Assembly: GCF_025716945.1 (NCBI RefSeq)
Contig: NZ_JAOVZT010000005.1
Coordinates: 248,001-312,000, forward strand
Reading direction: 5' to 3'
DNA length: 64,000 nucleotides
Origin: Geodermatophilus sp. YIM 151500
Lineage (GTDB): Bacteria > Actinomycetota > Actinomycetes > Mycobacteriales > Geodermatophilaceae
The translations under genes were made by a program, and so were the position numbers. Below are positions 25,472-36,200 of the stretch, in pieces. A model generated the notes under the pieces. That model did no database searches and was not told the origin of the DNA. It was given only the letters and a program-made list of their open reading frames with translations. Position 1 is the first letter of the stretch, and each line of letters opens with the position of its first letter.

Positions 25472-25627
25472 CGCGGGCCGAAGCGGGAGGCGCGCCAGAT
25501 CCATCCGATCCTGCGTTGAAACGTCGACGGATGCTCGGGGCGCGTGGTCGCCGAAGTGCCGCGATGAGTCCGAGTTCCCGGCGGAGCGAAGCACCCGACA
25601 TCCGTAGAGCCACGTAGGGGTCGGCAG

Positions 25628-28600
25628 ATGGGCCTTCAGACCGGCAGCGTGAGCATGGTCTCCCTCGGGGTGGGGGCACATCCGCATCTCCGGCCGGGGA
25701 TACACCTCCGCTGGTTCGTCGATCCCGACCTGGGGTTCCCGCCGCTCGGTTTCGACGTGTTCCGCCGCTCCGCCTGGACCGGCGATCCGAGGTCGCTGAA
25801 CTTTGCGGACGCGTCTGAGGGCCAGTTGTCGCACACCTTCTCCCGAGGCCCGACGACGTGGAGCACCGCCCCTGGGCAGAGCCCGTCCGAGATCTTCACC
25901 GAGACCACCGGACAGGGGTCCGTCCGCCTGCTCCGCCCATCCCGCACATCCTCGATCACCTGCCGGTTCGACCCGTCCGAACGTCCGGTCCACCGGATCG
26001 AGGTCGAGGTGGTCCACGCCGCTCCTGGAGCGCTCGTCAAGCTTCCCGTCACGTTCGCCGTATGGGGAATCGCCGGAGACGCGCGGGTCGCCATGGGTGC
26101 CGTCACCCTGACCCAGCAGAACGCACGGACGCCGGTGACGGTGACCGTCACTGGCGACGCACTCGAAGGCTTCCAGATCGAGGGTCGCCGGAGCATCAGC
26201 AACTACTACGGGATTCTCAAAGTCCGCTGGAGCCCCGTCGCCGACGGAGCCGTCACTGGCTGGGGAACGGCACTCAACACTCGGCGAATCGGGTTCCCGG
26301 TCACCGTGCCCGGCTATCTCGTCACCCACAAGCGCGGCCCGGATCAAGGGTCGGGGGCGCAGGACTGGCTCGAGGCCGCCGACCGCCTGAGCCCCACGGG
26401 TGCGGCCGCCGACGTCCCGGCCGTCCTCGCCCAGCGGTTCGGCCCGCCGGCCTTCGCCGGCACTCGGCAGGTGCTCACGGAAGCACTGGCCCGCCGGCGC
26501 TTGACCAAGGTCGGGAGTGGCACGCAGGAGCCGAACATCACGCTGGACGCGGTGCGACTGGTCCTGCTAGGTGCGCTAGACCCCGACTTCGCTCGGCTCG
26601 CGGGTCTCGGCCTGGTCGACGGCTCCGCCGTCCCCGGCCAGCGGTACGACTACCGGGTCGTGGGTTACTGGCCCGGCCAGCTGCGGCCCCAGCTGGTCTG
26701 CATCGACGTCCCCAACGGCGGCGGTCACATCCCCGCCGGCGGAACCGTCACCCTTCCCGGCGGGGGTGGGGGCACCACGGTGGTCACCGCTGGGACTGTC
26801 CTCGAGCCGCCGGGCTACCTGAGCACTCTCGGCGTCTCAGGTGTGACGGGAGCGGGCTGGAAGCCGGACGGCCGCCAGGTCCTCACCCGGACCAGCGATG
26901 GACGTGCGCTGATCTTCGACAGTGTCGAGGGCGTTCAAGTCATGGAGCTGCCGCACGGCGCGATGGTCCGTGGAGCGGCCTGGAGCCCGGCGGACCCCCA
27001 GATTGTGACCTGGGGGGACGACCAGGTCGCCAGGACGTGGGACGCGGACACAGCCGCTCGGCGGCAGGCGCTCAAGCACCCCCAGCCCATTCTCGGAACG
27101 GTCTGGAGGCCGGACGGCCGGCAGATCGCGACCTGGGCCGAGGACGGCTACGTGCGGGTCTGGGCCGTCGACGGAAATGGCGATCCACTGGTGCTATGGC
27201 CGGTGCCCGGCTGCTTGGGGGTCGCGTGGGCGCCGGACGGCCGGCAGCTCCTGACCTGGGCCGAGGACGGGTGCGTTCAGGTATGGGCCGCTGCGGATGC
27301 GACAGCCGTGTCGGCACGGTTACACCCCTCGCGACCGCTCGGGGCCGCATGGAGCCCCGACGGGCGGTGGGTCCTCAGCTGGGCTGGGGACGGTGATGCG
27401 TGGATCTGGGCAGCTGACGGGACGGGCGATCCACGCGTCCTGCGGCATCCGTCCGGGCGCGTCGGCGCGGCGTGGGGCCCGCGCGAGCATCTCGTTCTGA
27501 CATGGGGCACTCACGGTCCGCTGCGCCTCTGGGACGTCGACAGCGGGAGGCAGGTTCGAATCTTCCCCCACGACGGTGGGGTGGCCGGCGCCGTATGGAG
27601 TCCGGACGGGAGCCGGGTGCTGAGCTGGGGACCGGACGGAGTGGCTCTCGTCTGGGAGGTGGAAGGGGACGCGTCGCCGCGGGTTATCCCGGACACCGAC
27701 CCGGTGGTCGGTGCCGTTTGGAGCAGCGGTGCGCGGCAGGTGGTCACCTGGTCCGCCGGGGGCACCGCGACGGCCTGGACCGTGTCCGCTCGCGTTCGCT
27801 CTCTCAACGTAACCCTGCCGACCGCATCCGACCGGGTTCGCTTCACCGGTCGCTCAGCGGGCCCGGACCCGCTGCTGATCCGTGCCTTCAGCGGGTCACA
27901 GCTGGTGCGCACGCAATCCGTCGCACCAGGGGCGGTGGCCACGGTCACCGTCGAGGCGCCGGGCACGACCTCGGCGACCGTCACCGGCGTCCAGTTGACC
28001 GTGACCGAGATCTGCTTCCTGCAACTGGTGCGGGACCAGGACCGCCAGGAGGCCTGGATCTGCTTCGGCGCGACACCTGGCCCGATCCCGGTGCTCACGC
28101 CGCCGACCGAGTTGACCGCGACCGCGATCCCCGGGTTCGCCCGCGAGGGTGCGGCCGAGCAGATGGTCGGCTTGGTCATCGAGCCGCATTCGTCGGCGCG
28201 TCCGGCCACCGAGCTCCTGCCGCGCGCCCGGAGCGTGCACGACCCGATCTCCTACGAGGTGCGGCGCCGGGCGGACGGCGCACAGCCGCTCGCCGACCCT
28301 GCCGCTGGGCTCTGGCTCGACCTCATCACCGATCCGGCAACGGGAGAGCCGCGCTGGGCCGACCTGGCCTCGGAGCCGCTCGTCGGCCAGGTCCGGCCGG
28401 TGCTTCGCTCCACCTTCCGGCCGGCCTTGCACACAAGCCCCCAGGGATGGCCGGCCGCTGCCCAGGACCTGCTCGACGGCCGTCTAGACCTCAGCGTCCG
28501 CCACTACAGCTATCGCATCCGCGGTCGGGACCTGTTCGGCCGGGTGAGCGACTGGTCGGAGCCGGTGACCGTCGACGCGGCCGACCGGGTCCCGCCACCC

Positions 28601-31159
28601 GCGCCGGGTGCGCTCACCGCCCGCTGGGTCGACCGTATCGACCCCTGGCTGGAGCTGGGTGACCTGGCCGAGCTGGACGTGGCCGGGGTCGACCGTGCGG
28701 TGGTGGTCCGCTGGTCGTGGCCGCTGCCCCGGCGTGAGCAGGCACCGGACACCCACGGGTTCCGGGTGTACTGGCACGGCAGACCGTTCTCGACGCTTCT
28801 CACCACCATCACCGTTGATCCGCAGCCGGCACCGACCACCTACACGGTCTCGGTCCCGCTTGGCCTGGGGATAGCACCTCCCACAGATGCCTTCCGGGGC
28901 GATTGGCTGCGGCAAGGCGATCGGCAGTATTCGATCCGGGGCAGCTCGGCCGCCGATCCGACCACCCTCACGTTGGACGCGACAGGTGTCCCCGCCCCGG
29001 TCCGGGGGCCCTGCGCCGTGTCGCTCCGGTCGCCCGACCCGCAGCATCTCGACCTGCTCGGCAATCCTCTGCGGCCGGACCCCGCCCGGGCGGCGGTCTG
29101 GGAGCACCGGGTCCGGCAGGGACCGCTGACCACCGTCGAGAGCGCGATTCTCCAGCGGACACATGGCGTGGCTGTCTCCTGCCAGCAGGTCCAGGCCGAT
29201 ACCCCTCGACCTGGTATGGCCACCGTGATCCTCAGCCCTGGCTGGCACTGGTCGGGGGCACTCCCGGAGCCTGCCGAGTTGGTCACCGGGACTGCGGACC
29301 CGTGGACCATCGTCGGCTGGGCACTCGGGCGAAGAGCCTCCCTGCTCCTCGATACCGCCAAACGGCAGGCGCCCATGCCGGGACCTGCGCTCGTGCGGAC
29401 GGCGGACGTGCAGACCGTGACGTTGGACGCGTCCCTGCCAACCGCTGCGCCGTTCAGCGTCCTCGGCGGGACCGTCCGCGCTGACGGACTCACGCGGGAC
29501 GTGCTCGCTCACGCCTCGTCCCCGCTACGCCTGGTCCTGGCGCAGGGCACCGGTGCAGGCCGGCTCGTCTGGTTCCCCGACCACCAGGTCGTCCTGGCCG
29601 ATGTCACCCTGCCCGTGAGCGACGCCGCACCCCAGGCCACCGGGATGGTGGGGGTCAGCGCGGTGGACGGGCGGCCGTGGACGGCCGACACCCGCGCCCG
29701 GCCGAGTGAACCCGGCGGGCCCGGCAACGAGGGGCCGGTGGCGAGCGTCGCGGTCCGGCGGGACCACCTGGCCGTCCCCACGACTATCACGGCGCCGGCC
29801 GGCGCGACGGGTCCCGGTGAGCTGTGGGCGCCCGTTCCCGACGAATTCTCGGGGGCGAGCCGCTTCCCGCTGCGCTGGCAGGCGGCCGGCGCCACGCGTT
29901 TCCAGATCGAGCATGCCACGCTCGATGCCGTACTGGACGCCGACGTCGCTGATCGCACTGCGCGGCGGGGCGCCTACGTCGGCCTGCCCGTGCTGGACCC
30001 AACCGGTTTGGCCCAGTGGCGTGCGGCGCAAGCCGCATTGGGGGCCGCCGACCTCCAGAAGCTGGCCACCGCGCAGTCGGCGGTGTTCCTGCCTCTGGGC
30101 GGCCCGGTCGCGGCGACCGATCCGCTCGTGGCCGATCCACAGCCCGGCTGGCTGCGCTGGCCGGCCCCGCTGGACGGGAGCGCATCCGGACGCCACTTCC
30201 TGCGCGTGCGGGTGCTCGACGCGGCCGGCAACGTGGGGCCACCGGGTCCCGCGACGCTGCCGATCGTGGTCCCCGACGCCCGCCGCCCCCCGACGCCGCA
30301 ACTGCGCCGGGTGGTGGACGCGGACCGCGCCGTCTGGCTGCAGTGGGACGGGACTCCGGGACTAATCGGATACCGCATCATGCGGGCCGAATTGCCTGCC
30401 GGTGCACAGCCTGACGTCCGGGACATGACCCTCGTCGCCACGCTAACCGAGACAGGCTGCCCGGAGCCGTTGCCGGTCACGGGCGGCGCGGTCCGGCTGC
30501 CCGGCGAGCCGCCCCACTCCATCGTCGCCGTCTACCGGGCCGAGGAGTACGACCTCGCCTTGGGTCCGGAGGCGCAGACGGAGGGCTGCGTCCCGGGTCC
30601 GCCCGTCCTGTCCGGAACGAGGGTGACGGGCCTAGGCGCCCTGCCTGACGGAGCTCTCGTGTTCGTGGTTGGCCGGGAGTCCTCAGAGGCTCCACCACGC
30701 CTCCTCACCGGTGGTGCCGGCCACGCTTGGCGGGACGCGACTGTGGCTGCAGATCGGCGCTACCAGTACCGCGTCCTGGCGGTGAGAACGGCGACGGTGG
30801 GGCCGGGCGTCGCCACCGAGATCCGCTCGCTGCCCAGCGACGTGGAGGAGGGGGCCCCATTCGACACGAGCCCGCCGGTGCCCCCGCCGGGCGCGGCCGT
30901 GTGGGATGCCGCCGCCGCGGCCGTCAGGCTCACCTGGCCCACGGCGGGGCTGGTTGCCGGGCTCGAGCTGCTACCCCAGCGCATGGACGCCGCGATCGAG
31001 GAGTGGGTCGGCGTCGCAGGTTGGACGAACGGTGCGACGGGCTCCGTGAACGATCGGGGCGTGCAGTCGGGTCATTCCTACCTGTACCGGCTTCGCGTAC
31101 GGGTGGGCAATCGTACGAGCGAGGCGGAGCCGATGCTCGGGCCCGTCACTATTCCCTGA
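25628..31159 (+). CDS. giant 1843-aa protein with eight WD40-like units and FnIII-like modules
   Basis: The N-terminal 60 residues contain LRPGIHLRWFVDPDLGFPPL and GFDVFRR, a block I associate only loosely with other large uncharacterised bacterial proteins. Residues of about 405-720 hold eight units of about 41 residues in the WD40 pattern, each with a W-SPDG-type turn and a strand ending in V-W (such as GAVWSPDGSRVLSWGPDG), so a full eight-bladed propeller is expected. Beyond about residue 870 come at least four fibronectin-III-like modules, with YSYRIRGRDLFGRVSDWSEP and RFPLRWQAAGATRFQIEH as examples. There is no signal peptide, transmembrane helix or sorting motif. It is probably a scaffold or binding protein. 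The next gene begins four bases after its stop. Confidence 0.85.
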   Translation: MGLQTGSVSMVSLGVGAHPHLRPGIHLRWFVDPDLGFPPLGFDVFRRSAWTGDPRSLNFADASEGQLSHTFSRGPTTWSTAPGQSPSEIFTETTGQGSVRLLRPSRTSSITCRFDPSERPVHRIEVEVVHAAPGALVKLPVTFAVWGIAGDARVAMGAVTLTQQNARTPVTVTVTGDALEGFQIEGRRSISNYYGILKVRWSPVADGAVTGWGTALNTRRIGFPVTVPGYLVTHKRGPDQGSGAQDWLEAADRLSPTGAAADVPAVLAQRFGPPAFAGTRQVLTEALARRRLTKVGSGTQEPNITLDAVRLVLLGALDPDFARLAGLGLVDGSAVPGQRYDYRVVGYWPGQLRPQLVCIDVPNGGGHIPAGGTVTLPGGGGGTTVVTAGTVLEPPGYLSTLGVSGVTGAGWKPDGRQVLTRTSDGRALIFDSVEGVQVMELPHGAMVRGAAWSPADPQIVTWGDDQVARTWDADTAARRQALKHPQPILGTVWRPDGRQIATWAEDGYVRVWAVDGNGDPLVLWPVPGCLGVAWAPDGRQLLTWAEDGCVQVWAAADATAVSARLHPSRPLGAAWSPDGRWVLSWAGDGDAWIWAADGTGDPRVLRHPSGRVGAAWGPREHLVLTWGTHGPLRLWDVDSGRQVRIFPHDGGVAGAVWSPDGSRVLSWGPDGVALVWEVEGDASPRVIPDTDPVVGAVWSSGARQVVTWSAGGTATAWTVSARVRSLNVTLPTASDRVRFTGRSAGPDPLLIRAFSGSQLVRTQSVAPGAVATVTVEAPGTTSATVTGVQLTVTEICFLQLVRDQDRQEAWICFGATPGPIPVLTPPTELTATAIPGFAREGAAEQMVGLVIEPHSSARPATELLPRARSVHDPISYEVRRRADGAQPLADPAAGLWLDLITDPATGEPRWADLASEPLVGQVRPVLRSTFRPALHTSPQGWPAAAQDLLDGRLDLSVRHYSYRIRGRDLFGRVSDWSEPVTVDAADRVPPPAPGALTARWVDRIDPWLELGDLAELDVAGVDRAVVVRWSWPLPRREQAPDTHGFRVYWHGRPFSTLLTTITVDPQPAPTTYTVSVPLGLGIAPPTDAFRGDWLRQGDRQYSIRGSSAADPTTLTLDATGVPAPVRGPCAVSLRSPDPQHLDLLGNPLRPDPARAAVWEHRVRQGPLTTVESAILQRTHGVAVSCQQVQADTPRPGMATVILSPGWHWSGALPEPAELVTGTADPWTIVGWALGRRASLLLDTAKRQAPMPGPALVRTADVQTVTLDASLPTAAPFSVLGGTVRADGLTRDVLAHASSPLRLVLAQGTGAGRLVWFPDHQVVLADVTLPVSDAAPQATGMVGVSAVDGRPWTADTRARPSEPGGPGNEGPVASVAVRRDHLAVPTTITAPAGATGPGELWAPVPDEFSGASRFPLRWQAAGATRFQIEHATLDAVLDADVADRTARRGAYVGLPVLDPTGLAQWRAAQAALGAADLQKLATAQSAVFLPLGGPVAATDPLVADPQPGWLRWPAPLDGSASGRHFLRVRVLDAAGNVGPPGPATLPIVVPDARRPPTPQLRRVVDADRAVWLQWDGTPGLIGYRIMRAELPAGAQPDVRDMTLVATLTETGCPEPLPVTGGAVRLPGEPPHSIVAVYRAEEYDLALGPEAQTEGCVPGPPVLSGTRVTGLGALPDGALVFVVGRESSEAPPRLLTGGAGHAWRDATVAADRRYQYRVLAVRTATVGPGVATEIRSLPSDVEEGAPFDTSPPVPPPGAAVWDAAAAAVRLTWPTAGLVAGLELLPQRMDAAIEEWVGVAGWTNGATGSVNDRGVQSGHSYLYRLRVRVGNRTSEAEPMLGPVTIP

Positions 31160-31163
31160 GGCC

Positions 31164-33221
31164 ATGGCAATGCGCAATTTTCTCCGCTTCCCGTTGTCGA
31201 CGACCGATCAAGCGGCAATCGTCTCGTCTCTGAAGATATCTGAAGTGCCACCCGCTGTGAAACCACCCGCTGGGCAGCCGTTTCCTCAGTCGCTGCAACT
31301 AGACTTCTCCTTGCCATCCTCTATTCCCCAGATTCGCGCTCTCTTTCCCGGCTCAATGACTTTCTTGGCCTCCTCGGGTGCGCAGGGCAGTCTTCCCGAC
31401 TGGAAGGCAGTGAGTCGCAGCGACTACGCTCAGTACAAGACGGTCGGCACACTCCTGGTTACTCTGGTGGCTGACAGGAAACTGTGGCCAGACTTCCTTT
31501 CGCACACCATTGCGCTACCGGTGCAGCCGAATCGGGTGTGGTATTCCCCGGTGCGGATCACCGAGGAATTCCTGTTCGACACTCTCCCGAGACTTCCAGG
31601 GGTCCTCACCTACAACGGCCACCCGGTGCCGGCAAGTACAGACCGGACCAAGCATGCTGTGGCTGCATTCCTGCGCGGCGATTTTCACCCCGAGTTGCGT
31701 TTGGGCGCCACTGCTGGGGACGACGCCGTCGCGAAGTTCTCGATGCCCGTGGTCTACGCGAGCGCTGGTCAGGCGACGTTGCTCATCACGATGGCGGCGG
31801 GATGGCGCCCGCAGGACGCATCAGACAGCAATTTCGACACTCTCACACGCGAGCTGGTCTCGACCCAGACAGAGCGGACGAGTCCGCGCCATCTGCGCAA
31901 CGGTTCCCTTCCCGCCCGCTGGGTCTTGAAGGGGCTGCAGCCGAATCTTATCGACGGAAATGGGTCAGTCGCCACGGCGGTGGCAGGCGGAGCCACGCCG
32001 GTGCGATACGTACCCCTTCGCTTCACGCGTGCCTGGACATATGCGGTCGATTCGGCCGCCTACCCCCCGCGGAGGAACGTCCGCACGTGTTCGACCCACC
32101 TCCCGACACAGACCATGCAGGTCAAGGACGTCTCCGGTGTCGTCATCCACGAGCAGCGCCTGCCCGCCCACGGCCTCGTGCTGCTCGAGGAGCCGCCTTC
32201 AAAGATCACGGTCACCCTGGCCGGTGGTTCGCCCTATCTCGCCGGTGGCCCGAATGCCTGGCATACCGAGGCGGGTGTGGCGCCGCTCTCATTCGATCTC
32301 GCTCAGAACCCAGAACCCCACATCATCGTTCGCCGGACGATTCCCCAAGAGATGCTCGCCGACACGACCCGTCCCGAGGCCCTGCCCGAAGCCGAGGACA
32401 CCTGTACGTACTGGTCACTTCGGCGAACCGTACGCGGATTGGTCGACCACTACCTCACCGGTGGCAGGCTCAACTGGGAGGCTCAGTCGAAAGTGCGGCG
32501 GGGGCGCGCGACAGGAAAGTCGTCCGCGGACGTCATCGACCTGCTGAAGACGGCGTGGGGCGGCAACCCGGACGAGCGTCTTGTCACCCACGGTGGACCG
32601 AGCCTGACGGTAAAGAGCAAAGCGGATGTACGCGCCGAAGCCGGCAAATTGAAGAGCATTCTCCAGGCGCTGTTCCCCGGGCCAGCCCCTTGGGACCCGT
32701 CGGTACCGGCGTCCGGGTCGAAGATGACACAGGGCGAGGTCTTCTACAACCTGTGGCAGTCCATCGTTGAGGAGTTCGCGGCCGCGTCGACGCGTGGCTT
32801 CTACCCTGACCATGTTATCGGCCGCGGTTCCGGAGGGGCGGCCATCAGGCAAGGGCTGGCCACATCAGCGTTCGACCCGACGCGCTTTCCTGGCGAGGCA
32901 CCGGCTGTGTATGCCGATCGGATGGTAGGGCAGTTGCTCGGCGGTCTTCGCCCGGGTGACCTGCTGCAGTTCTGGACCAACGTCACCGATTTCGAATCGT
33001 TGAGGGCGCGCCAGTCGCCGCATGGCTCTGGGCACTCGCTGATCTTTCTGCATTACCTGATCTTCAGCGGGGAGGTGCGCGGCATCGTGGTCATCGATGA
33101 CAACGGCGACGACGGCAGTGGCGGCACGAAGTGTCCGCTCGTGGTCGACGATAGCGGACGGCGTAGTCTCGAATGGAACGACGACGTGCGTGAGGCGTGG
33201 ATTGCCGCCAGGTGGAACTGA
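31164..33221 (+). CDS. hypothetical 685-aa protein with possible NlpC/P60-like C-terminal domain
   Basis: I cannot assign a family to most of this protein. The first 60 residues form a serine- and proline-containing segment, followed by mixed sequence with many beta strands. From about residue 515 a separate domain appears, in which GGLRPGDLLQFW and HGSGHSLIFLHYL resemble the core strands and the active-site histidine of papain-like NlpC/P60 amidases. The expected cysteine is not evident: the matching helix reads GRGSGGAAIRQGL. If related, the domain would be inactive or use different chemistry. Start ATG 31164 lies four bases after the preceding stop and the next gene nine bases downstream. 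Base composition is visibly less GC-rich than chromosomal genes. Confidence 0.8.
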   Translation: MAMRNFLRFPLSTTDQAAIVSSLKISEVPPAVKPPAGQPFPQSLQLDFSLPSSIPQIRALFPGSMTFLASSGAQGSLPDWKAVSRSDYAQYKTVGTLLVTLVADRKLWPDFLSHTIALPVQPNRVWYSPVRITEEFLFDTLPRLPGVLTYNGHPVPASTDRTKHAVAAFLRGDFHPELRLGATAGDDAVAKFSMPVVYASAGQATLLITMAAGWRPQDASDSNFDTLTRELVSTQTERTSPRHLRNGSLPARWVLKGLQPNLIDGNGSVATAVAGGATPVRYVPLRFTRAWTYAVDSAAYPPRRNVRTCSTHLPTQTMQVKDVSGVVIHEQRLPAHGLVLLEEPPSKITVTLAGGSPYLAGGPNAWHTEAGVAPLSFDLAQNPEPHIIVRRTIPQEMLADTTRPEALPEAEDTCTYWSLRRTVRGLVDHYLTGGRLNWEAQSKVRRGRATGKSSADVIDLLKTAWGGNPDERLVTHGGPSLTVKSKADVRAEAGKLKSILQALFPGPAPWDPSVPASGSKMTQGEVFYNLWQSIVEEFAAASTRGFYPDHVIGRGSGGAAIRQGLATSAFDPTRFPGEAPAVYADRMVGQLLGGLRPGDLLQFWTNVTDFESLRARQSPHGSGHSLIFLHYLIFSGEVRGIVVIDDNGDDGSGGTKCPLVVDDSGRRSLEWNDDVREAWIAARWN

Positions 33222-33230
33222 GGACAGATC

Positions 33231-36200
33231 ATGGCCTACGACCTGAGCGGCCACGCCCTCTATCCGCTCAGCGACCTGCTCGACGGCGCTGATTTCCTGC
33301 TCGTCGACTTCCTGACGGACGCCGGCATCTTCGAATCCATCTACTACACGGACGTCGAGACCTACGGTGACGGCGACACCTACTGCGTCAGTGGCCGGTT
33401 GGCCTTCGAGTCGGAGCTCGTGCTGCGGGTTCCCGGTACGGACGCAGTCGAACTCGTCATCGCGTCCGGTGGCCAGGGCTGGAGCTCCTTCGAGGTCGAG
33501 TTGGTCACCGGCCCCCAGCCCTCCCTCGCGCTCGTGGAGGTCCCGCTGGCGCTTCGCTTCTCGGAGGACGTCCTCCGGGACGTGGCGACCGGCGGCCCCG
33601 CGCAGCTCGGGTTGGAGGCGACACTGCGCCTGAGCGGTGACCTGGGGATGAGCATCGAAACCACAGCCGGGCTGTCCCTGGACGAGTGTGAGATCGCCGG
33701 CAGCGGCGTGACGCTCGAGGCGCAGAATGTCACCTGGAACTTCACTCCTGGAGAGACCCTTCCCGACGCGGTCAGAGCAGGACTCCCAGGCGAGTTCATC
33801 GGGATTGCTTTCCGCGAGACGACCGTCAGGTTGCCTGCCGACATCGTCGACGGCCCTGAACTGACCTTCGACTACTGCTGCATCGGTACCAGCGGGTTCA
33901 CTGGCGGCGTCAGCCTTTCGTTCCAGACCCCGCCCGCCTGCACGCTCGGCGGCTTCTCGATCGAACTGGAGCGGGTCGGGATCCGCTTCTTCCAGTCCTC
34001 CCTGGTTCTCGGCGAGATCGAGACGGTCGTCAAGGACGTCGACTTCTTCGATACCGATGTCGCGGTGGACCTGCAGCTCTCCGGGAACGGTCGACTGCGG
34101 TTGGCGCTGGCCACCGCTGCCGACCGCATGCGCGGCGGTGCCGAATTCACCGACGGGCTGGTCACCCTGCGCAAGCCCGACGTGGTCGCCATGACCCTGA
34201 CTAGCGTGGCTGTCGAGGTTGGCCCGACCGGCGGCGCGCTCACCCTCGGTGGGCGCGTCCAGCCGGAGATCAGCCTGCCCGGTGGGGGGCCGCTGCCCGG
34301 ATTCGAGGTCGAGGCGTTGACGATCACCTCCAGGGGGCAGGTGAGCCTGGCCGGCGGTTGGATCGACATGCCTGAGGCGGTCCGGGTCGGACTGGGGGGC
34401 TTCGGGCTCGAACTGACGCGGGTGGGCATGGGCTCCGAGCCCAACGGCGAGCGCTGGATCGGCTTTTCCGGCGGGCTCAGCCTGGTCCAGGGCGTCGCGG
34501 CCCAAGCGGCAGTGGACGGGCTCAAGATCCGGTGGGACGCCACGGGCTTCAAAGGTGTCGAGCTGTCCGGCATCAGTTTCGGCCTGATGGTGCAGGACGT
34601 ACTCGTCCTGCAGGCGGAGATCCGCTACGTGGCCGAGCAGCAACGCTTCGAGGGGGCGGGCACGCTGCAGCTGGTCGCTGTCAACCTCACCGTCAGCGTC
34701 CGCGTCGTGATCGGCAAGCGCGCCGACTACACCTACCTGTACGTCTATCTCCTGGTCCAGCTCCCGGCCGGGATCCCACTCTTCAGCACCAGCCTCGGCA
34801 TCTATGGCTTCGAGGGCTTGTATGCGCGCAACATGGTTCCGGACAAGGAGTCCGCCGAGCGCTGGTACCGGGACTGGTACCGACGGCCCGAGATCGGCGC
34901 CGCCGACCAGAACAAGTGGGCCGACGAGCGCGGCAGCCAGGCCTTCGGCGCCGGTGTGATCATCGGGACGGTGGCGGACACCGGTTACAGCGTGGCGGTC
35001 AAGGGTCTGCTCGTGATCGTCGTGCCCGGTCCGGTCCTCATGCTCGATGTGCGCGCCAACCTGCTAAGGAAGATGTCGGAGATCGCAGCGCCTCAGGCTC
35101 AGGCTCTTTTCGGCTCGCTGATCGTGTTCGACGGCCGGGCGGGGACGCTGGAACTCGGCATCGAGCCGCACTATCTGTACCCCGGGAAGGGCGAGCTGGT
35201 CGACGTGACCGGCATTGCCGAGGCGTTCTACAGCTTCAACGATCCCCGCGCCTGGTACCTCTACCTTGGCCGGCGGGAGCGCGAGCAGCGCATCCGGGCG
35301 AGCGTGCTGAAGCTGTTCGAGGCCAACGCCTACCTGATGCTCGATGCCAACAGCATCGAGCTCGGCAGCTTCATCGGTTTCGACGCCCGCTACGACATCG
35401 GGCCCGTAAGGCTGACGCTCCAGGCGTGGATCGATGGCTTCGCCTACGTGTCATGGCGGCCCAAGCAGCTCAAGGGCAAGCTGAGCCTCCAGGGCGCCGT
35501 GGGCCTGTCGATCTTCGGGATCGGGCTCGGTCTGTCGGTCTCGGCGATGGTGGCCGTGCAGTCACCCCAGCCGTTCATGGTCGACGCCCAGCTCGACGTC
35601 CGGCTGGACCTGCCGTGGCCTCTCCCCGATCCAGGGGTCACCATCCCGTTCCACTGGGAGGATCCAGGACCACCCCGGGTGACCGCACCCCTGCAAGCGG
35701 CCGGTGTCGAGCACCTGCGGACGACCGCCAGCTGGTCCTTCGAGACCGTCCCGACAGTCCCCCTCGACGGTCGCATCAGCCTCGCCTTCGAGCGTCCGGT
35801 CGAGGACGCGGTCGAGGCGGCTCCCAACGCGGAGTCACCGGTGGACCTGACGGTCGGCGACCACATCCTCCGTTCCCGCCTGACCGGGCTGCAGCTCGAC
35901 GTCGAGGACCCCGCCACCGGAGCGTTCGTTCCCTTCGCCGGTCCGAGCGGCAAGCCGCGCCCTCTGTACGGGATGTGGCAACGCCAGGCAGGTGATCCGG
36001 CATCCGGCAACCGTCGGCTGCTGCTCCACGTGCGCACGCCCTACGAGTGGACTCGGGCCCAGACGGAGCCGGCCGTCACCCAGCTGGAGCAGGCGGAGGG
36101 CTTCGACCCGTGCCAGCCGAGCCTCCCGACCGAGGTCATCGACTTCCACGACGAGCCCGAGCGGCAGCTCCCACCACTCGCACCGATCGACGCGGGGACG

